Positions 54,035 to 63,386 of a DNA stretch of 64,000 nucleotides are shown piece after piece. Source of the DNA: Parasaccharibacter apium. GTDB lineage: Bacteria; Pseudomonadota; Alphaproteobacteria; Acetobacterales; Acetobacteraceae. Under the pieces are notes generated by a model. It ran no database searches and was not told where the DNA came from. It saw only the letters and a list, made by a program, of their open reading frames with translations. The position numbers were made by a program, and so were the translations under genes. The stretch lies in NCBI RefSeq assembly GCF_002592045.1, contig NZ_MEJG01000005.1, forward strand, positions 1 through 64,000, read 5' to 3'. Position 1 is the first letter of the stretch, and each line of letters begins with the position of its first letter.

Positions 54035-55120
54035 GTGAAGCCATATTGCAAGCATAAGCAAGTGAGCGCACGTCTGATGGTGGACCTAGGGGCCATTAGG
54101 CATAACCATGCATCCTTAGCGGCTTTTGCCTCGGGTGCGGAATGCGCTGCTGTTGTGAAAGCTGACGCATATGGCCTTGGAATGAAACAAATTTCGGCAG
54201 CCCTTGTTGGAAAGGTGAATACATTTTTTGTTGCTCACCCGGAAGAAGGTATTACACTGCGTAAATTATATCCAGATAAGACTATTTTTGTTTTGCATGG
54301 TTTCTTACCTGGTTACGCTGAAGTCATGTCCTATTATAATTTATATCCTGTACTAAATAGTGTATCACAAGTACATAATTGGCAGTCTTTTTGTCATGAT
54401 AAGGGATATAACTATCCTGCGGCTATACAATTTGATACAGGTATGTCACGTTTTGGTATTTCAGAGAGTGAGTTGCACAACGAATATGTACAAAGATTAA
54501 AGCCTGTGTTGGTTATGAGCCATTTAGCGTGTGCCGATCAACCAAATCATCCGGCAAATGCGGCGCAACGCGCGTGTTTTTTGAGGATGAGTGCCGCTTT
54601 CCCAGGTGTGCCACGCTCACTTTCGGCCTCAGCAGGAATTCTTTTAGGTAAAGAATATCATTTTGAAATGGTCCGTCCTGGAGTGAGTCTTTACGGATTG
54701 ACCGAACAGCAAACACATATGTCGCTTCGTCCTGCAGTCGGGTTGGAGGCTCAAATATTACAGATTAGGGAAATTCCAGCAGGAGCAGCTATTGGCTATG
54801 GTTTAACCTATTGTGCTGAGCGCCCCACACGGGTTGCTACGGTAGGGATTGGTTACGCAGATGGGGTTTTTCGTTCTTTTGCTCAGAAAGGTTTTTTGTG
54901 GAAAGGAAACGTACCCCTGCCAGTAATTGGCCGAATTTCAATGGACAGTCTTTCTGTTGATATAACAGTTCTTTCCCCTGATTCTGTTTTAGAAGGTGAT
55001 TGGTTAACATTGATTGGTCCTGAACAAGATTTAGCCCGTATGGCAGAGCAAGCTGGAACGATTAGTTATGAGATTTTAACGTCGCTGGGATACCGTTTTG
55101 ATCGTTTTTATCAAGATTAA
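54035..55120 (+). CDS. alr: Alanine racemase
   Basis: A 361-residue PLP enzyme making D-alanine for peptidoglycan. The PLP lysine is in AAVVKADAYGLG near residue 43. The second catalytic region is TVGIGYADGVFRSF, with the catalytic Tyr in IGYGLTYC and YADG, and ISMDSLSVDIT carries a substrate-binding stretch. The GTG start has AGAGGGGG about 6 bases upstream. It shows no obvious link with the sphingolipid genes next door. Confidence 0.93.
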   Translation: MKPYCKHKQVSARLMVDLGAIRHNHASLAAFASGAECAAVVKADAYGLGMKQISAALVGKVNTFFVAHPEEGITLRKLYPDKTIFVLHGFLPGYAEVMSYYNLYPVLNSVSQVHNWQSFCHDKGYNYPAAIQFDTGMSRFGISESELHNEYVQRLKPVLVMSHLACADQPNHPANAAQRACFLRMSAAFPGVPRSLSASAGILLGKEYHFEMVRPGVSLYGLTEQQTHMSLRPAVGLEAQILQIREIPAGAAIGYGLTYCAERPTRVATVGIGYADGVFRSFAQKGFLWKGNVPLPVIGRISMDSLSVDITVLSPDSVLEGDWLTLIGPEQDLARMAEQAGTISYEILTSLGYRFDRFYQD

Positions 55121-55245
55121 AAGAATAGCCTGTGTGTTTCGTAGAGCGGGTTTATGATTAGTTGGCATAATATATATTATAAGATTATTCCTAAGGAATC
55201 CTCTCTTGAGTGTGTTTAGATCAAAAGTGCTGTTATAATCTCCTG

Positions 55246-56625
55246 ATGATTAGTCATTCATCTAACGAACGAAATTTAAACGCGACAGAAATTTGGGGAC
55301 ATCCTAAGGGCTTATGGGTGCTCTTTGGGACAGAAGGATGGTTATCGTTTGCCCAATATGGAATGCTCTCTATTTTAGTACTTTATCTCAAAGACCTCTT
55401 GCAGCATTCAGAACGAGCTCAGCATGTTATAGGGTTACAGTCCCTCCTGACTGTTAATCAATTTTTTTATAATCCGAGCGGTGTGGACGCCACTGCTGGT
55501 AGTCTTTCTGGATTCATAATGGCGGTGATTTTTGCCGCGCCTTTTATAGGAAGTTTTATAGCTGACCATGGTTTAGGACGCACGCGCTCCAGCTTAATTG
55601 GTATTAGCGTGTTAACAGTTAGTTTCGGCCTCATGGCCGTGGAAAAATACTTTATTATAGCGATAGGACTATTTTTAGTTGGTGTGGGTTTCTCAGGAAG
55701 TTTGAAAGCACAAGTTGGTGCACTTTATAGACTTGAGGATCGTCGACGGTCCGATGCTTATCAGATATATAGTCAGAGTATTCAAATTATGGCAATTATT
55801 TCTCCTCTTCTCTGCTCTTTTTTAGGTGCGATTGTATGGTACTGGGCTTTTCTTACGGCAGCTGCTGGAATGATTATTGCTTTACTTTTTTATCTTACAG
55901 GCTGCCACTATTTACCATCAGAAAGGCAATATCCCTTAGATTCCATTGAAAGTTCTCCTACAGCCCATTGTTCTAAAAGAGAAAAACAACGCATTTTGTT
56001 TCTTCTTTGGCTTGTTCTTCTATTCGCAATAGGCGTGCTTCCCAATCAAGAAATTATGGACGGGTACCTTCTCTGGGGTGAAGAGCATTATCAGCTTACA
56101 ATACTTGGTATTACGTGCCCTGTTAGTTCATTAATATCGTTAGACAGTATCATCAGTATGGTAACGGGGTTTGTCGTTTTGTGGTTCTGGCAATGGTACG
56201 ATCTTCATCATGGTACTGTTCGTGATATGGCAAAAATCATTATTGGTAGTGCAATTGCAACATTGGGACCATTGTTTTTAATAAGCGGGGAATTCTTCTC
56301 TCCAAGACTGCATCAAGTGAGTCTTTGGTGGGGTGTGGCATTTCATATTGTTAACGATATAGGCTGCGGGATGACTTTTCCTATTGGTATGGCCCTCTTC
56401 TCCCGTTATGCACCATCGCGGTACAATACGACATTGATGTCGTGTTTCACACTGCATATCTTTTTGGGGAACCTCCTCGTTGGTAAATTAGCAGCTATGT
56501 TACATCAGATTCCCGATAGTATATTTTGGTTGCTGCATTCAGGAGGAGCTTTGCTTTCTACACTAGGTTTATTGGCATCCAATCGGCTATCGAAAAAACT
56601 ATTCCCCATTAGCACTATGGTCTGA
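55246..56625 (+). CDS. POT/PTR-family peptide transporter-like protein, ExxER motif altered
   Basis: About 459 residues with around 12-14 membrane segments. The family motif GSFIADHGLGRTRSSLIG near residue 95 identifies a proton-dependent oligopeptide (POT) transporter relative. The TM1 proton-coupling motif usually reads ExxER, as in TEAWERFSYYGM. Here it is TEGWLSFAQYGM, so the second Glu and the Arg are gone. Family assignment is firm; transport of peptides with proton coupling is uncertain. The ATG at 55246 (MISHSS) is preferred to a GTG 12 codons upstream. Confidence 0.8.
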   Translation: MISHSSNERNLNATEIWGHPKGLWVLFGTEGWLSFAQYGMLSILVLYLKDLLQHSERAQHVIGLQSLLTVNQFFYNPSGVDATAGSLSGFIMAVIFAAPFIGSFIADHGLGRTRSSLIGISVLTVSFGLMAVEKYFIIAIGLFLVGVGFSGSLKAQVGALYRLEDRRRSDAYQIYSQSIQIMAIISPLLCSFLGAIVWYWAFLTAAAGMIIALLFYLTGCHYLPSERQYPLDSIESSPTAHCSKREKQRILFLLWLVLLFAIGVLPNQEIMDGYLLWGEEHYQLTILGITCPVSSLISLDSIISMVTGFVVLWFWQWYDLHHGTVRDMAKIIIGSAIATLGPLFLISGEFFSPRLHQVSLWWGVAFHIVNDIGCGMTFPIGMALFSRYAPSRYNTTLMSCFTLHIFLGNLLVGKLAAMLHQIPDSIFWLLHSGGALLSTLGLLASNRLSKKLFPISTMV

Positions 56626-56636
56626 TAAGAAGTTTA

Positions 56637-59219
56637 CTATTTCTCAACATGGGGGGAAATAATAAAGCCGGCCTCATGAGCAGGAGAGATTGTTTCACCT
56701 TCTTTTGTAATAACAACATTGGCTCCTAAAGTACCCTCAAGGCGCATGTCATGCCGTCTAGTAATTTGACGTTTTACAATAGGGAACGTTTTTAACAATT
56801 TATCAAAATCAGCTTGGGGGATAGCAAGTAAATGAGAAAATTGTAAAGAGCGGACGGTATTCTGTGCGCGCTGTTTGAGTATATGGCTATTCGCCCCAAT
56901 TAGATCCCCTGCCCCTAACATGACATCTTGAGTGTCCGTACTTGTAGCGCTTTCTACCAGTCCTGCCACTTGGGCATAGATTGTATGGATACGCTCTCCT
57001 TTGTGGATTAACACCTCACCTGGGGAGAGAAAACAGATAAAGACGCGCCCAGCCAGCTCATGCAACGCGCCATCAGGGACACCATTAAAAGCTTGAAACA
57101 TCCGGAGGCGTTGCTCAATCCCACTCCGCAAATTGAAGCGCAGAGGTGTATCTAGTCGTGTTCTTTGTCGTTCGATAGAACGATGCAGTTCGCGGTGCAA
57201 CTCTTGTGAAATAAGGTTGTCTTTTGCGAGAGTTGTATATTCTTCATCTTCTAATCGAAGGGCTATTTGTCGCAATAAACGACTTTCCAAAGCTTCAGAA
57301 TATCCAGAGTAATGTAGCCGCAACGTCGCTAAGGCGTCTTCTAAGAGTTTACGCTGGCGGCCTAATACTTCAGAAACGATTTCTGTAATGCGGCGTCCTA
57401 ATGTTGGCTCCATCCTTTCGCGAACAAAGCGAATCAAAGAGGTCGAAACAAGGTGAGAAATGATAAGTGTCTCGAAACGTTCCATCATGCATAGTGTTAA
57501 TGGACGATCAATGTGGAAGCGTCGATGGAGCATTTGAGCAAAACGAAGGCGCCAGGAAGGCTGAAGACTTTTACGACGAGTTTTAACATAGCCGTACCGA
57601 CCTTCTAATTGTGTGGCATCAACAATAGCTTCTATTGCGCGTAATAATGTCTCGATGACACGACGGCTTGACATCCCCTGGACACAAAAGAGGTCTAGTA
57701 AAAGAGAACGTTCTTGGTTGGCAATAGTCAGTAGGGCAAGATTCACCCTATCTCGGTCACTAAGAGCGGTCTCAAAATTATTACTAGCTTTCTCTTTTTC
57801 GGCTCGTTGTTCCAAACGCCCAATAACACCGCTGCGCGTGCGAAGACTAAAACTAAGTTCATCTGAAACATGCGCGACTCGCTGCGCAACATGGCTAAGA
57901 CCAATACCGATAATCTGATTACGCAAAGCTTCATCAATGGGCGATAAGCGGTCTAATTTCAAAAATAAAACTAATGAGCGTAGCGTCGTCCCGTTTATAA
58001 GTAAGGTAACGAGCACAAAACCCGTCGCGACAATCCCTACAAAATGCGTGATGGAATCATTAATATGTGGGTTTTCATTAACTGCTAAAGCTAGGGCTAG
58101 AGTAATCGCTCCGCGCAAGCCACCCCATGCCATAGTAACTTTAAAACGCGTTGGGACGGGTGGAGATAAACGCGTAAATGTCAGAATTGGGAGCATGCCG
58201 AAGATCACAACAGCTCGTGCGAATAAACCAGCTAAACTGGCGATGACAATAAGGACTAGATCCCAGCGAGTAATGCCGATCATCATCCTGGGGACGAGTA
58301 ATGCTGCAAGCATAAACACAAGGGTGCTCGCCCAGAATTCTAATTGCTCCCACAATTCTTTAAGAAAATGCCATGTTTGTGGACGGAACGTTGAAGGACC
58401 ATATGCTGAGATAGTGAGACCGGCAGAGGCAGTGGCAACAACACCGGAAAACCCTAAAATATCATCACATAAAATATAAACACCGTATGGGAGTACGAGT
58501 GAAAGAGTAATTTCTGCGGCAGGATAACCACTAATTGAAGTGATCATAAGTAAGGCTAGCCGTGCAACGGCCACACCAATGATGATGGCCCCACCAAAAT
58601 TAGCTAAAAAATCGGTACAGGCCTCACTAAAACTGATTTCATGATGTGCTGTAATAGCAGCGACAAGGATGGTAAAGATGGCAATAGCGGCAGCATCGTT
58701 AAGAAGGGCCTCCCCTTCTACTAAGCGGCTTAACCGCGCGGCAGCCCCAATCTCACGAAAGATGCTTGCCACTGCCGAAGGGTCTGTCGTAGCAACAATA
58801 GCACCAAGTAAGAGACAAGCTACCAAGGTTTGTTGAGCAAAGGGGTATAAAGCAAAGCCGATTGTAGCTGTAGATACGATCACCGCTACAATAGCTAATA
58901 GCAGTACTGTTGCAATTTCATGTGTGAGGCTACGGACATTTATCCCCATCGCCCCTTTAAAAACTAATAAAGGGAGAAAGATGAGTAGAAAACCTTCACT
59001 ATCGATAGGGAATGATAATAAAGCACTTGCTGGACCCTCCAATAGATCCAGCCCCATAGAGCTATTAATAAGGGAGGATATCCCTCCTAAGGCGATCCCT
59101 AAGAGAGCGATAATGACCGTTTCCGGTAGATTGATTTTCTTCGCCAGAGGGGGAATAAAACTGATTAGAGCGAGCAGAAAGGCAAGTGTTAGTAGAACCT
59201 CAGCAAGCCCCACTTCCAT
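56637..59219 (-). CDS. CPA1-type Na+/H+ antiporter with C-terminal cyclic-nucleotide-binding-like domain
   Basis: An 860-residue protein. Residues 1-420 hold about 12 membrane segments with CPA1 motifs ATTDPSAVASIF and EGEALLNDAAAIAIFT (the ion-binding Asn-Asp), plus AWGGLRGAITLALAL. A long cytosolic helical region follows. The C-terminal domain at about residues 735-845 (FICFLSPGEVLIHKGERIHTIYAQVAGLVES, GAGDLIGANSHIL) matches the cyclic-nucleotide-binding fold. The layout resembles plant SOS1 and sperm NHE. The phosphate-binding cassette of canonical cAMP binders is not evident, so ligand binding is open. Confidence 0.85.
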   Translation of the reverse strand: MEVGLAEVLLTLAFLLALISFIPPLAKKINLPETVIIALLGIALGGISSLINSSMGLDLLEGPASALLSFPIDSEGFLLIFLPLLVFKGAMGINVRSLTHEIATVLLLAIVAVIVSTATIGFALYPFAQQTLVACLLLGAIVATTDPSAVASIFREIGAAARLSRLVEGEALLNDAAAIAIFTILVAAITAHHEISFSEACTDFLANFGGAIIIGVAVARLALLMITSISGYPAAEITLSLVLPYGVYILCDDILGFSGVVATASAGLTISAYGPSTFRPQTWHFLKELWEQLEFWASTLVFMLAALLVPRMMIGITRWDLVLIVIASLAGLFARAVVIFGMLPILTFTRLSPPVPTRFKVTMAWGGLRGAITLALALAVNENPHINDSITHFVGIVATGFVLVTLLINGTTLRSLVLFLKLDRLSPIDEALRNQIIGIGLSHVAQRVAHVSDELSFSLRTRSGVIGRLEQRAEKEKASNNFETALSDRDRVNLALLTIANQERSLLLDLFCVQGMSSRRVIETLLRAIEAIVDATQLEGRYGYVKTRRKSLQPSWRLRFAQMLHRRFHIDRPLTLCMMERFETLIISHLVSTSLIRFVRERMEPTLGRRITEIVSEVLGRQRKLLEDALATLRLHYSGYSEALESRLLRQIALRLEDEEYTTLAKDNLISQELHRELHRSIERQRTRLDTPLRFNLRSGIEQRLRMFQAFNGVPDGALHELAGRVFICFLSPGEVLIHKGERIHTIYAQVAGLVESATSTDTQDVMLGAGDLIGANSHILKQRAQNTVRSLQFSHLLAIPQADFDKLLKTFPIVKRQITRRHDMRLEGTLGANVVITKEGETISPAHEAGFIISPHVEK

Positions 59220-59335
59220 CAGACATCTCCCCTATCCATTTTGCTAGCCTTATTGTGAGATTACGCACAAAACCATTATTGCGCAACCCAGGCCCTTACC
59301 CCCTCTTGGATGCACTGAATTAGAAAAATATTAGT

Positions 59336-61159
59336 TCATTCAACTGTGACAGATTTTGCCAAATTGCGCGGTTGGTCCACATCCGTCCCTTTCAGCAAAG
59401 CAACCTCATATGCCAAAATCTGCACGGGGATTGTATAAAGGATGGGAGCTACAAAGGCATTAACATCCGGTAGGATAATAATATGCTCTGCAATATCCTT
59501 TAATTGCTCTGCTCCCTTGGCATCCGTAAAGACAAGGATGCGGCCGCCACGTGCACGTGCCTCTTGTAAATTGGAGAGTGTTTTCTCAAACAAAATAGTG
59601 GATGGTGCAATGGCTACAACCGGCACGCTGGGGTCAATAAGACTGATAGGCCCATGTTTGAGTTCACCTGCTGCATAAGCCTCAGCGTGAATATAACTAA
59701 TCTCTTTGAGTTTTAGCGCTCCCTCCTGAGCAATGGGCATACAGATGCCTCGGCCTAAATATAAAACATCACGTGCTTGAGCGATGATGCGAGCCATACT
59801 ACGAATTGCGTCGAATAACCCTAAAACTTCCATCGCGTGAGAAGGAAGATCCAAAAGACTATCGGTTAATTCACGTTCTTTAGCTTCATCAAGAAGGGAA
59901 CGTTGACGAGCAAAATCAAGCGTTAAGGCTGCCAGAACAGAGAGTTGTGCGGTGAAGGCCTTCGTGGATGCGACTGAAATTTCTGGTCCAGCAACCATGC
60001 CAAGAACAAGGTCACTTTCACGACCCATGGTAGAATGTTCTACATTTAAGACTGAAACAACATGCTGCCCCGCGGCTTTAAGCTCTCGTAAAACACCGAG
60101 TGTATCGGCTGTTTCGCCTGATTGGGAGATAAGTAGCGCGAGACCACGATCGGGTTGTGGCGGATTGCGATAGCGAAGCTCTGAAGCAACATCAATATCA
60201 ATGGGAAGACGTGCCAATTCCTCTAGCCAATAACGGCCTACCATTCCTGCATAAAAAGCAGATCCACAAGCAGTGATAGTTACCCGTGGCAAAGTGGCAA
60301 CGTCAAAAGGCATAGGCGGTAAAGCAATACGCCGTGTAACGGGGTCTGTAATTCGTTGGAGAGTTTGTCCAATCGCTACAGGATGCTCATGCAGCTCTTT
60401 CTCCATAAAATGGCGATAGCCATCTTTACCAATCTGCCCTGTAGTAAGGGAAGCCGTCTGAATAGGACGATGAACAGCTTTGCCCTGCCCATCCAAAATC
60501 TCAATATGATCCCGTGTCAGGACGCACCAGTCGCCATCCTCTAAGTAGGTAATTTGATTAGAAAGTGGTGCTAACGCCAAACTGTCAGAACCGAGAAACA
60601 TCTCCCCTTCCCCATACCCAACGGCTAGAGGAGCACCATGCCGCGCACCGATGAGCAAATTATCATGCCCCTCAAAAATCATGGCAATAGCGTAAGCCCC
60701 ATGCAACTGCTTGATTGTTGCAAAAGCGGCATCTTTAGGGGATAGTCCTTGTTGAATATAATCATCTAAGAGATGCGCTACGGCCTCTGAGTCCGTCTCT
60801 GTCTCAAAGGTGCGGCCTTTAGCTTCTAAGCTGCGTTTGAGATCAGCAAAATTTTCAATAATGCCATTATGGACAATTGCAACATGTCCAGCATGATGAG
60901 GGTGAGCATTTTGTGTTGTAGGGGCACCATGCGTTGCCCAACGGGTATGGCCAATCCCCGTTGTGCCAGAGAGCGGTGTTTTCTCCAACGTATGCTTTAA
61001 ATTATCCAGCTTCCCTGCTGCACGGCACCGCGCGATCTTCCCATCTTTAACTGTAGCAATACCGGCAGAATCATAACCACGATATTCTAGCCGCCGTAAT
61101 CCTTCAAAAACGATAGGAGTAGCGGGACGATGTCCAACAACACCACAAATACCACACAT
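59336..61159 (-). CDS. glmS: Glutamine--fructose-6-phosphate aminotransferase (isomerizing)
   Basis: A 607-residue enzyme making glucosamine-6-phosphate for peptidoglycan and LPS. The N-terminal nucleophile domain starts MCGICGVVG with RRLEYRGYDSAG. The two SIS domains follow with TACGSAFYAGMVG, SQSGETADTLGVL and the C-terminal KGTDVDQPRNLAKSVTVE. Its start shares one base with the glmU stop (TAATG), so both are translated from one transcript. No glmS ribozyme is visible upstream. Confidence 0.96.
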   Translation of the reverse strand: MCGICGVVGHRPATPIVFEGLRRLEYRGYDSAGIATVKDGKIARCRAAGKLDNLKHTLEKTPLSGTTGIGHTRWATHGAPTTQNAHPHHAGHVAIVHNGIIENFADLKRSLEAKGRTFETETDSEAVAHLLDDYIQQGLSPKDAAFATIKQLHGAYAIAMIFEGHDNLLIGARHGAPLAVGYGEGEMFLGSDSLALAPLSNQITYLEDGDWCVLTRDHIEILDGQGKAVHRPIQTASLTTGQIGKDGYRHFMEKELHEHPVAIGQTLQRITDPVTRRIALPPMPFDVATLPRVTITACGSAFYAGMVGRYWLEELARLPIDIDVASELRYRNPPQPDRGLALLISQSGETADTLGVLRELKAAGQHVVSVLNVEHSTMGRESDLVLGMVAGPEISVASTKAFTAQLSVLAALTLDFARQRSLLDEAKERELTDSLLDLPSHAMEVLGLFDAIRSMARIIAQARDVLYLGRGICMPIAQEGALKLKEISYIHAEAYAAGELKHGPISLIDPSVPVVAIAPSTILFEKTLSNLQEARARGGRILVFTDAKGAEQLKDIAEHIIILPDVNAFVAPILYTIPVQILAYEVALLKGTDVDQPRNLAKSVTVE

Positions 61160-62487
61160 TAGCCCCGCTCCTTCTTTTTCTTCAACGCTGCTTGAAGGGC
61201 ACGCCCTTGCTCCAGCTTATTTGCCTGACGTGCACGCCCAAAGGCAAGAGCCCCCGCTGGGACATCATGAGTGATGATACTGCCTGCAGCTGTCATCGCC
61301 TCATTTTCTATCTTTACAGGAGCCACCATAACGCTGTTGGAGCCTATAAAACAATCATCACCAATCATCGTTTTATGTTTAAAGACGCCATCATAATTAC
61401 AGCTAATGCTTCCGGCTCCAATATTGCTGTGAATGCCAACCTCACTATCACCCAAGTAGCTGAGATGGTTAACCTTACTGCCTGCTCCAAGAGTCGTATT
61501 TTTAAGCTCTACAAAATTACCAACATGCGTTTCTTCATGGCAAAGCGTCCCCGGTCGTAGGCGGGCATAAGGCCCTATCACTGCATTTGTTTTAACGTGA
61601 CATCCCTCCAAATGTGAAAAAGCACGAATAAGACAGCCTTCCTCCAGCGTAACGCCGGGGCCGATGAAAACATGTGGCTCAATAGTGACATCAGTGGCGA
61701 GCTTCGTATCCGTACTGAGAAAAGTACTGGCAGGGTCAATTAACGTAACCCCCTGCTCCATAGCGTGGAGACGCAATCTATCCTGGAGCCGTGCTTCAGC
61801 TTGCGCTAATTCCGCGCGGGAATTAATGCCCGCAAGTTCTTCCTCCCCACCCTCAACGCATGTTACATGGCCTTCACGTGCAGCAAAGGCGACAATATCT
61901 GTCAGATAATATTCATTTTGCGCATTATTAGGGGTAATTTCCGCTAACCACCGCTTAAGGTCGTTTACATCAGCACACATCATCCCAGCATTACAAAGGG
62001 TCGTCTGTTTTTCTGCCTCGGTGGCATCTTTATACTCAACAATACGTTCGACCATTCCCTTTTGGTCCACAATAATACGTCCATAATGCCCCGGATTGTG
62101 CGGACGCATACCCAAAAGGGATAGTTTGTTATCGTGCGTATGAGCCTCTAACAGGCGTTGCATCGTGTCTTCTGTGAGAAGGGGATTATCCGCATAGAGG
62201 ATAACAGCTTTCCCCTCTGCCAGCGAAGAGACGCCTATTTTCGCTGCATGTCCCGTCCCTAACCGCTCGGTCTGAATAACAGTTTGATGCGGCTGAACAT
62301 AATGGGTAAGCTCCTCCATCCCCGGCCCAACCACAACGATAATTTGGTCAACACTATGTTGGGCTGTCTCTAGCAAATGGCCAATCATAGGGCGGTTCCC
62401 TAGGCGTTGCATTGCTTTAGGGTAGCGGGACTTCATACGCGTCCCCATCCCGGCGGCCAAAATAATGGCAGTGGTTGTGGAACTCAT
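61159..62487 (-). CDS. glmU: Bifunctional UDP-N-acetylglucosamine pyrophosphorylase / glucosamine-1-phosphate N-acetyltransferase
   Basis: A 442-residue enzyme producing UDP-GlcNAc. The uridylyltransferase domain starts ILAAGMGTRMKSRYPKAMQ, and the left-handed beta-helix acetyltransferase domain runs from about residue 250 (VTIEPHVFIGPGVTLEEGCLI to NCNYDGVFKHKTMIGDDCFIGSNS-type repeats). The catalytic His is in NHLSYLGDSEVG. It follows the DUF3108-like gene by 16 bases. Confidence 0.95.
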   Translation of the reverse strand: MSSTTTAIILAAGMGTRMKSRYPKAMQRLGNRPMIGHLLETAQHSVDQIIVVVGPGMEELTHYVQPHQTVIQTERLGTGHAAKIGVSSLAEGKAVILYADNPLLTEDTMQRLLEAHTHDNKLSLLGMRPHNPGHYGRIIVDQKGMVERIVEYKDATEAEKQTTLCNAGMMCADVNDLKRWLAEITPNNAQNEYYLTDIVAFAAREGHVTCVEGGEEELAGINSRAELAQAEARLQDRLRLHAMEQGVTLIDPASTFLSTDTKLATDVTIEPHVFIGPGVTLEEGCLIRAFSHLEGCHVKTNAVIGPYARLRPGTLCHEETHVGNFVELKNTTLGAGSKVNHLSYLGDSEVGIHSNIGAGSISCNYDGVFKHKTMIGDDCFIGSNSVMVAPVKIENEAMTAAGSIITHDVPAGALAFGRARQANKLEQGRALQAALKKKKERG

Positions 62488-62503
62488 AAATGACCTCGTA
62501 ACA

Positions 62504-63379
62504 TTATTTTGGAGCTGCTTGAGCAGGAACAGCCGATAAATAAGGGGGCGTTTGTAAGACGACCAAGAGCATCCCTATTTTGGGATGCGAGAATTGTAAC
62601 CGTACTGGGATTAGCCCCGCTTTTGGGTCCCGAACAAACCATACAGACCCGGGATGAGGTGTTGCTTTTGCATCCTTAAAGGGGGAACCTATAGAGAAAC
62701 CGCCAATCTGCTTCCCCGTAAAATCGCATCGCATCGCATCCCCGGTATAGAAAGGATGATGGTCTGTTGGAAGTGTTGTCTTAAAGGGGCCGTGCATATC
62801 CATGTAAGAAAGACGAATCCCATCAAAAACAGATTGTCCCGTAGTGCAGTTCTGACGAACATCCATGTGATGGACTAGTCCAACGAGATAGCTGAGCATA
62901 TCCACAGACTGCCGAAACTCCACTTCTGGCATAGCTTCTCGCCCTGTTTCTGGCGGTTGAAGCACCGTGACATGAGGGCCTGTATGGTCGAACTCAATAT
63001 GTGTATGCAGCTCTTCTCCTCGGGAGAAGCCACGATTATCATAAGATAGAGGCCGCGTGTCTACTTCATTGAAATGACCTTGCGCGGTGCTGAGCAAATT
63101 AACCGTAAAAAACCAACTTGCTAAACCAACACTATAAAGATGCGTCTGTATGCCATAACCCCAAGGTTGCAGCACATAATCAGCATCAACATTTACAAAA
63201 TGATAACCACGTACATACATGTTGTAATGAAGATGAACATTCTGCCCTGTGGAGGTCTCTCTCGGCATCACAGCGGCGTGTGAGGGAGATGGTTGGGCCA
63301 TCCCAACCCTTGCCCCCCCAAAGCAGCTCCCCCCTATTAAAAGAGCAGAGAGCCATGCGATGCGATAAAGACGATCCAT
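62504..63379 (-). CDS. Exported DUF3108-like protein
   Basis: About 291 residues. A signal peptide (Arg-Leu-Tyr-Arg, hydrophobic core, GMAQ) is followed by a beta-rich domain resembling DUF3108 proteins of Alphaproteobacteria: YVLQPWGYGIQTHLYSVGLASWFFTVN, SVDMLSYLVGLVHHMDVRQNC and FDGIRLSYMDM. Two Cys residues (in QNCTTG and MRCDF) may form a disulfide. The start at 63379 (MDRLYR) follows the gyrB stop by 8 bases. Function is unknown; DUF3108 proteins are periplasmic. It sits between gyrB and glmU. Confidence 0.7.
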   Translation of the reverse strand: MDRLYRIAWLSALLIGGSCFGGARVGMAQPSPSHAAVMPRETSTGQNVHLHYNMYVRGYHFVNVDADYVLQPWGYGIQTHLYSVGLASWFFTVNLLSTAQGHFNEVDTRPLSYDNRGFSRGEELHTHIEFDHTGPHVTVLQPPETGREAMPEVEFRQSVDMLSYLVGLVHHMDVRQNCTTGQSVFDGIRLSYMDMHGPFKTTLPTDHHPFYTGDAMRCDFTGKQIGGFSIGSPFKDAKATPHPGSVWFVRDPKAGLIPVRLQFSHPKIGMLLVVLQTPPYLSAVPAQAAPK

Positions 63380-63386
63380 AAAGCAC

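Noticed and set aside
61159-61200. glmS ribozyme between glmU and glmS.
   Set aside because: The two genes overlap by one base, leaving no leader.
62722-62745. GCATC triplet-like repeat in the DUF3108-like gene.
   Set aside because: Three short units inside coding sequence; no sign of an array or phase-variable tract.
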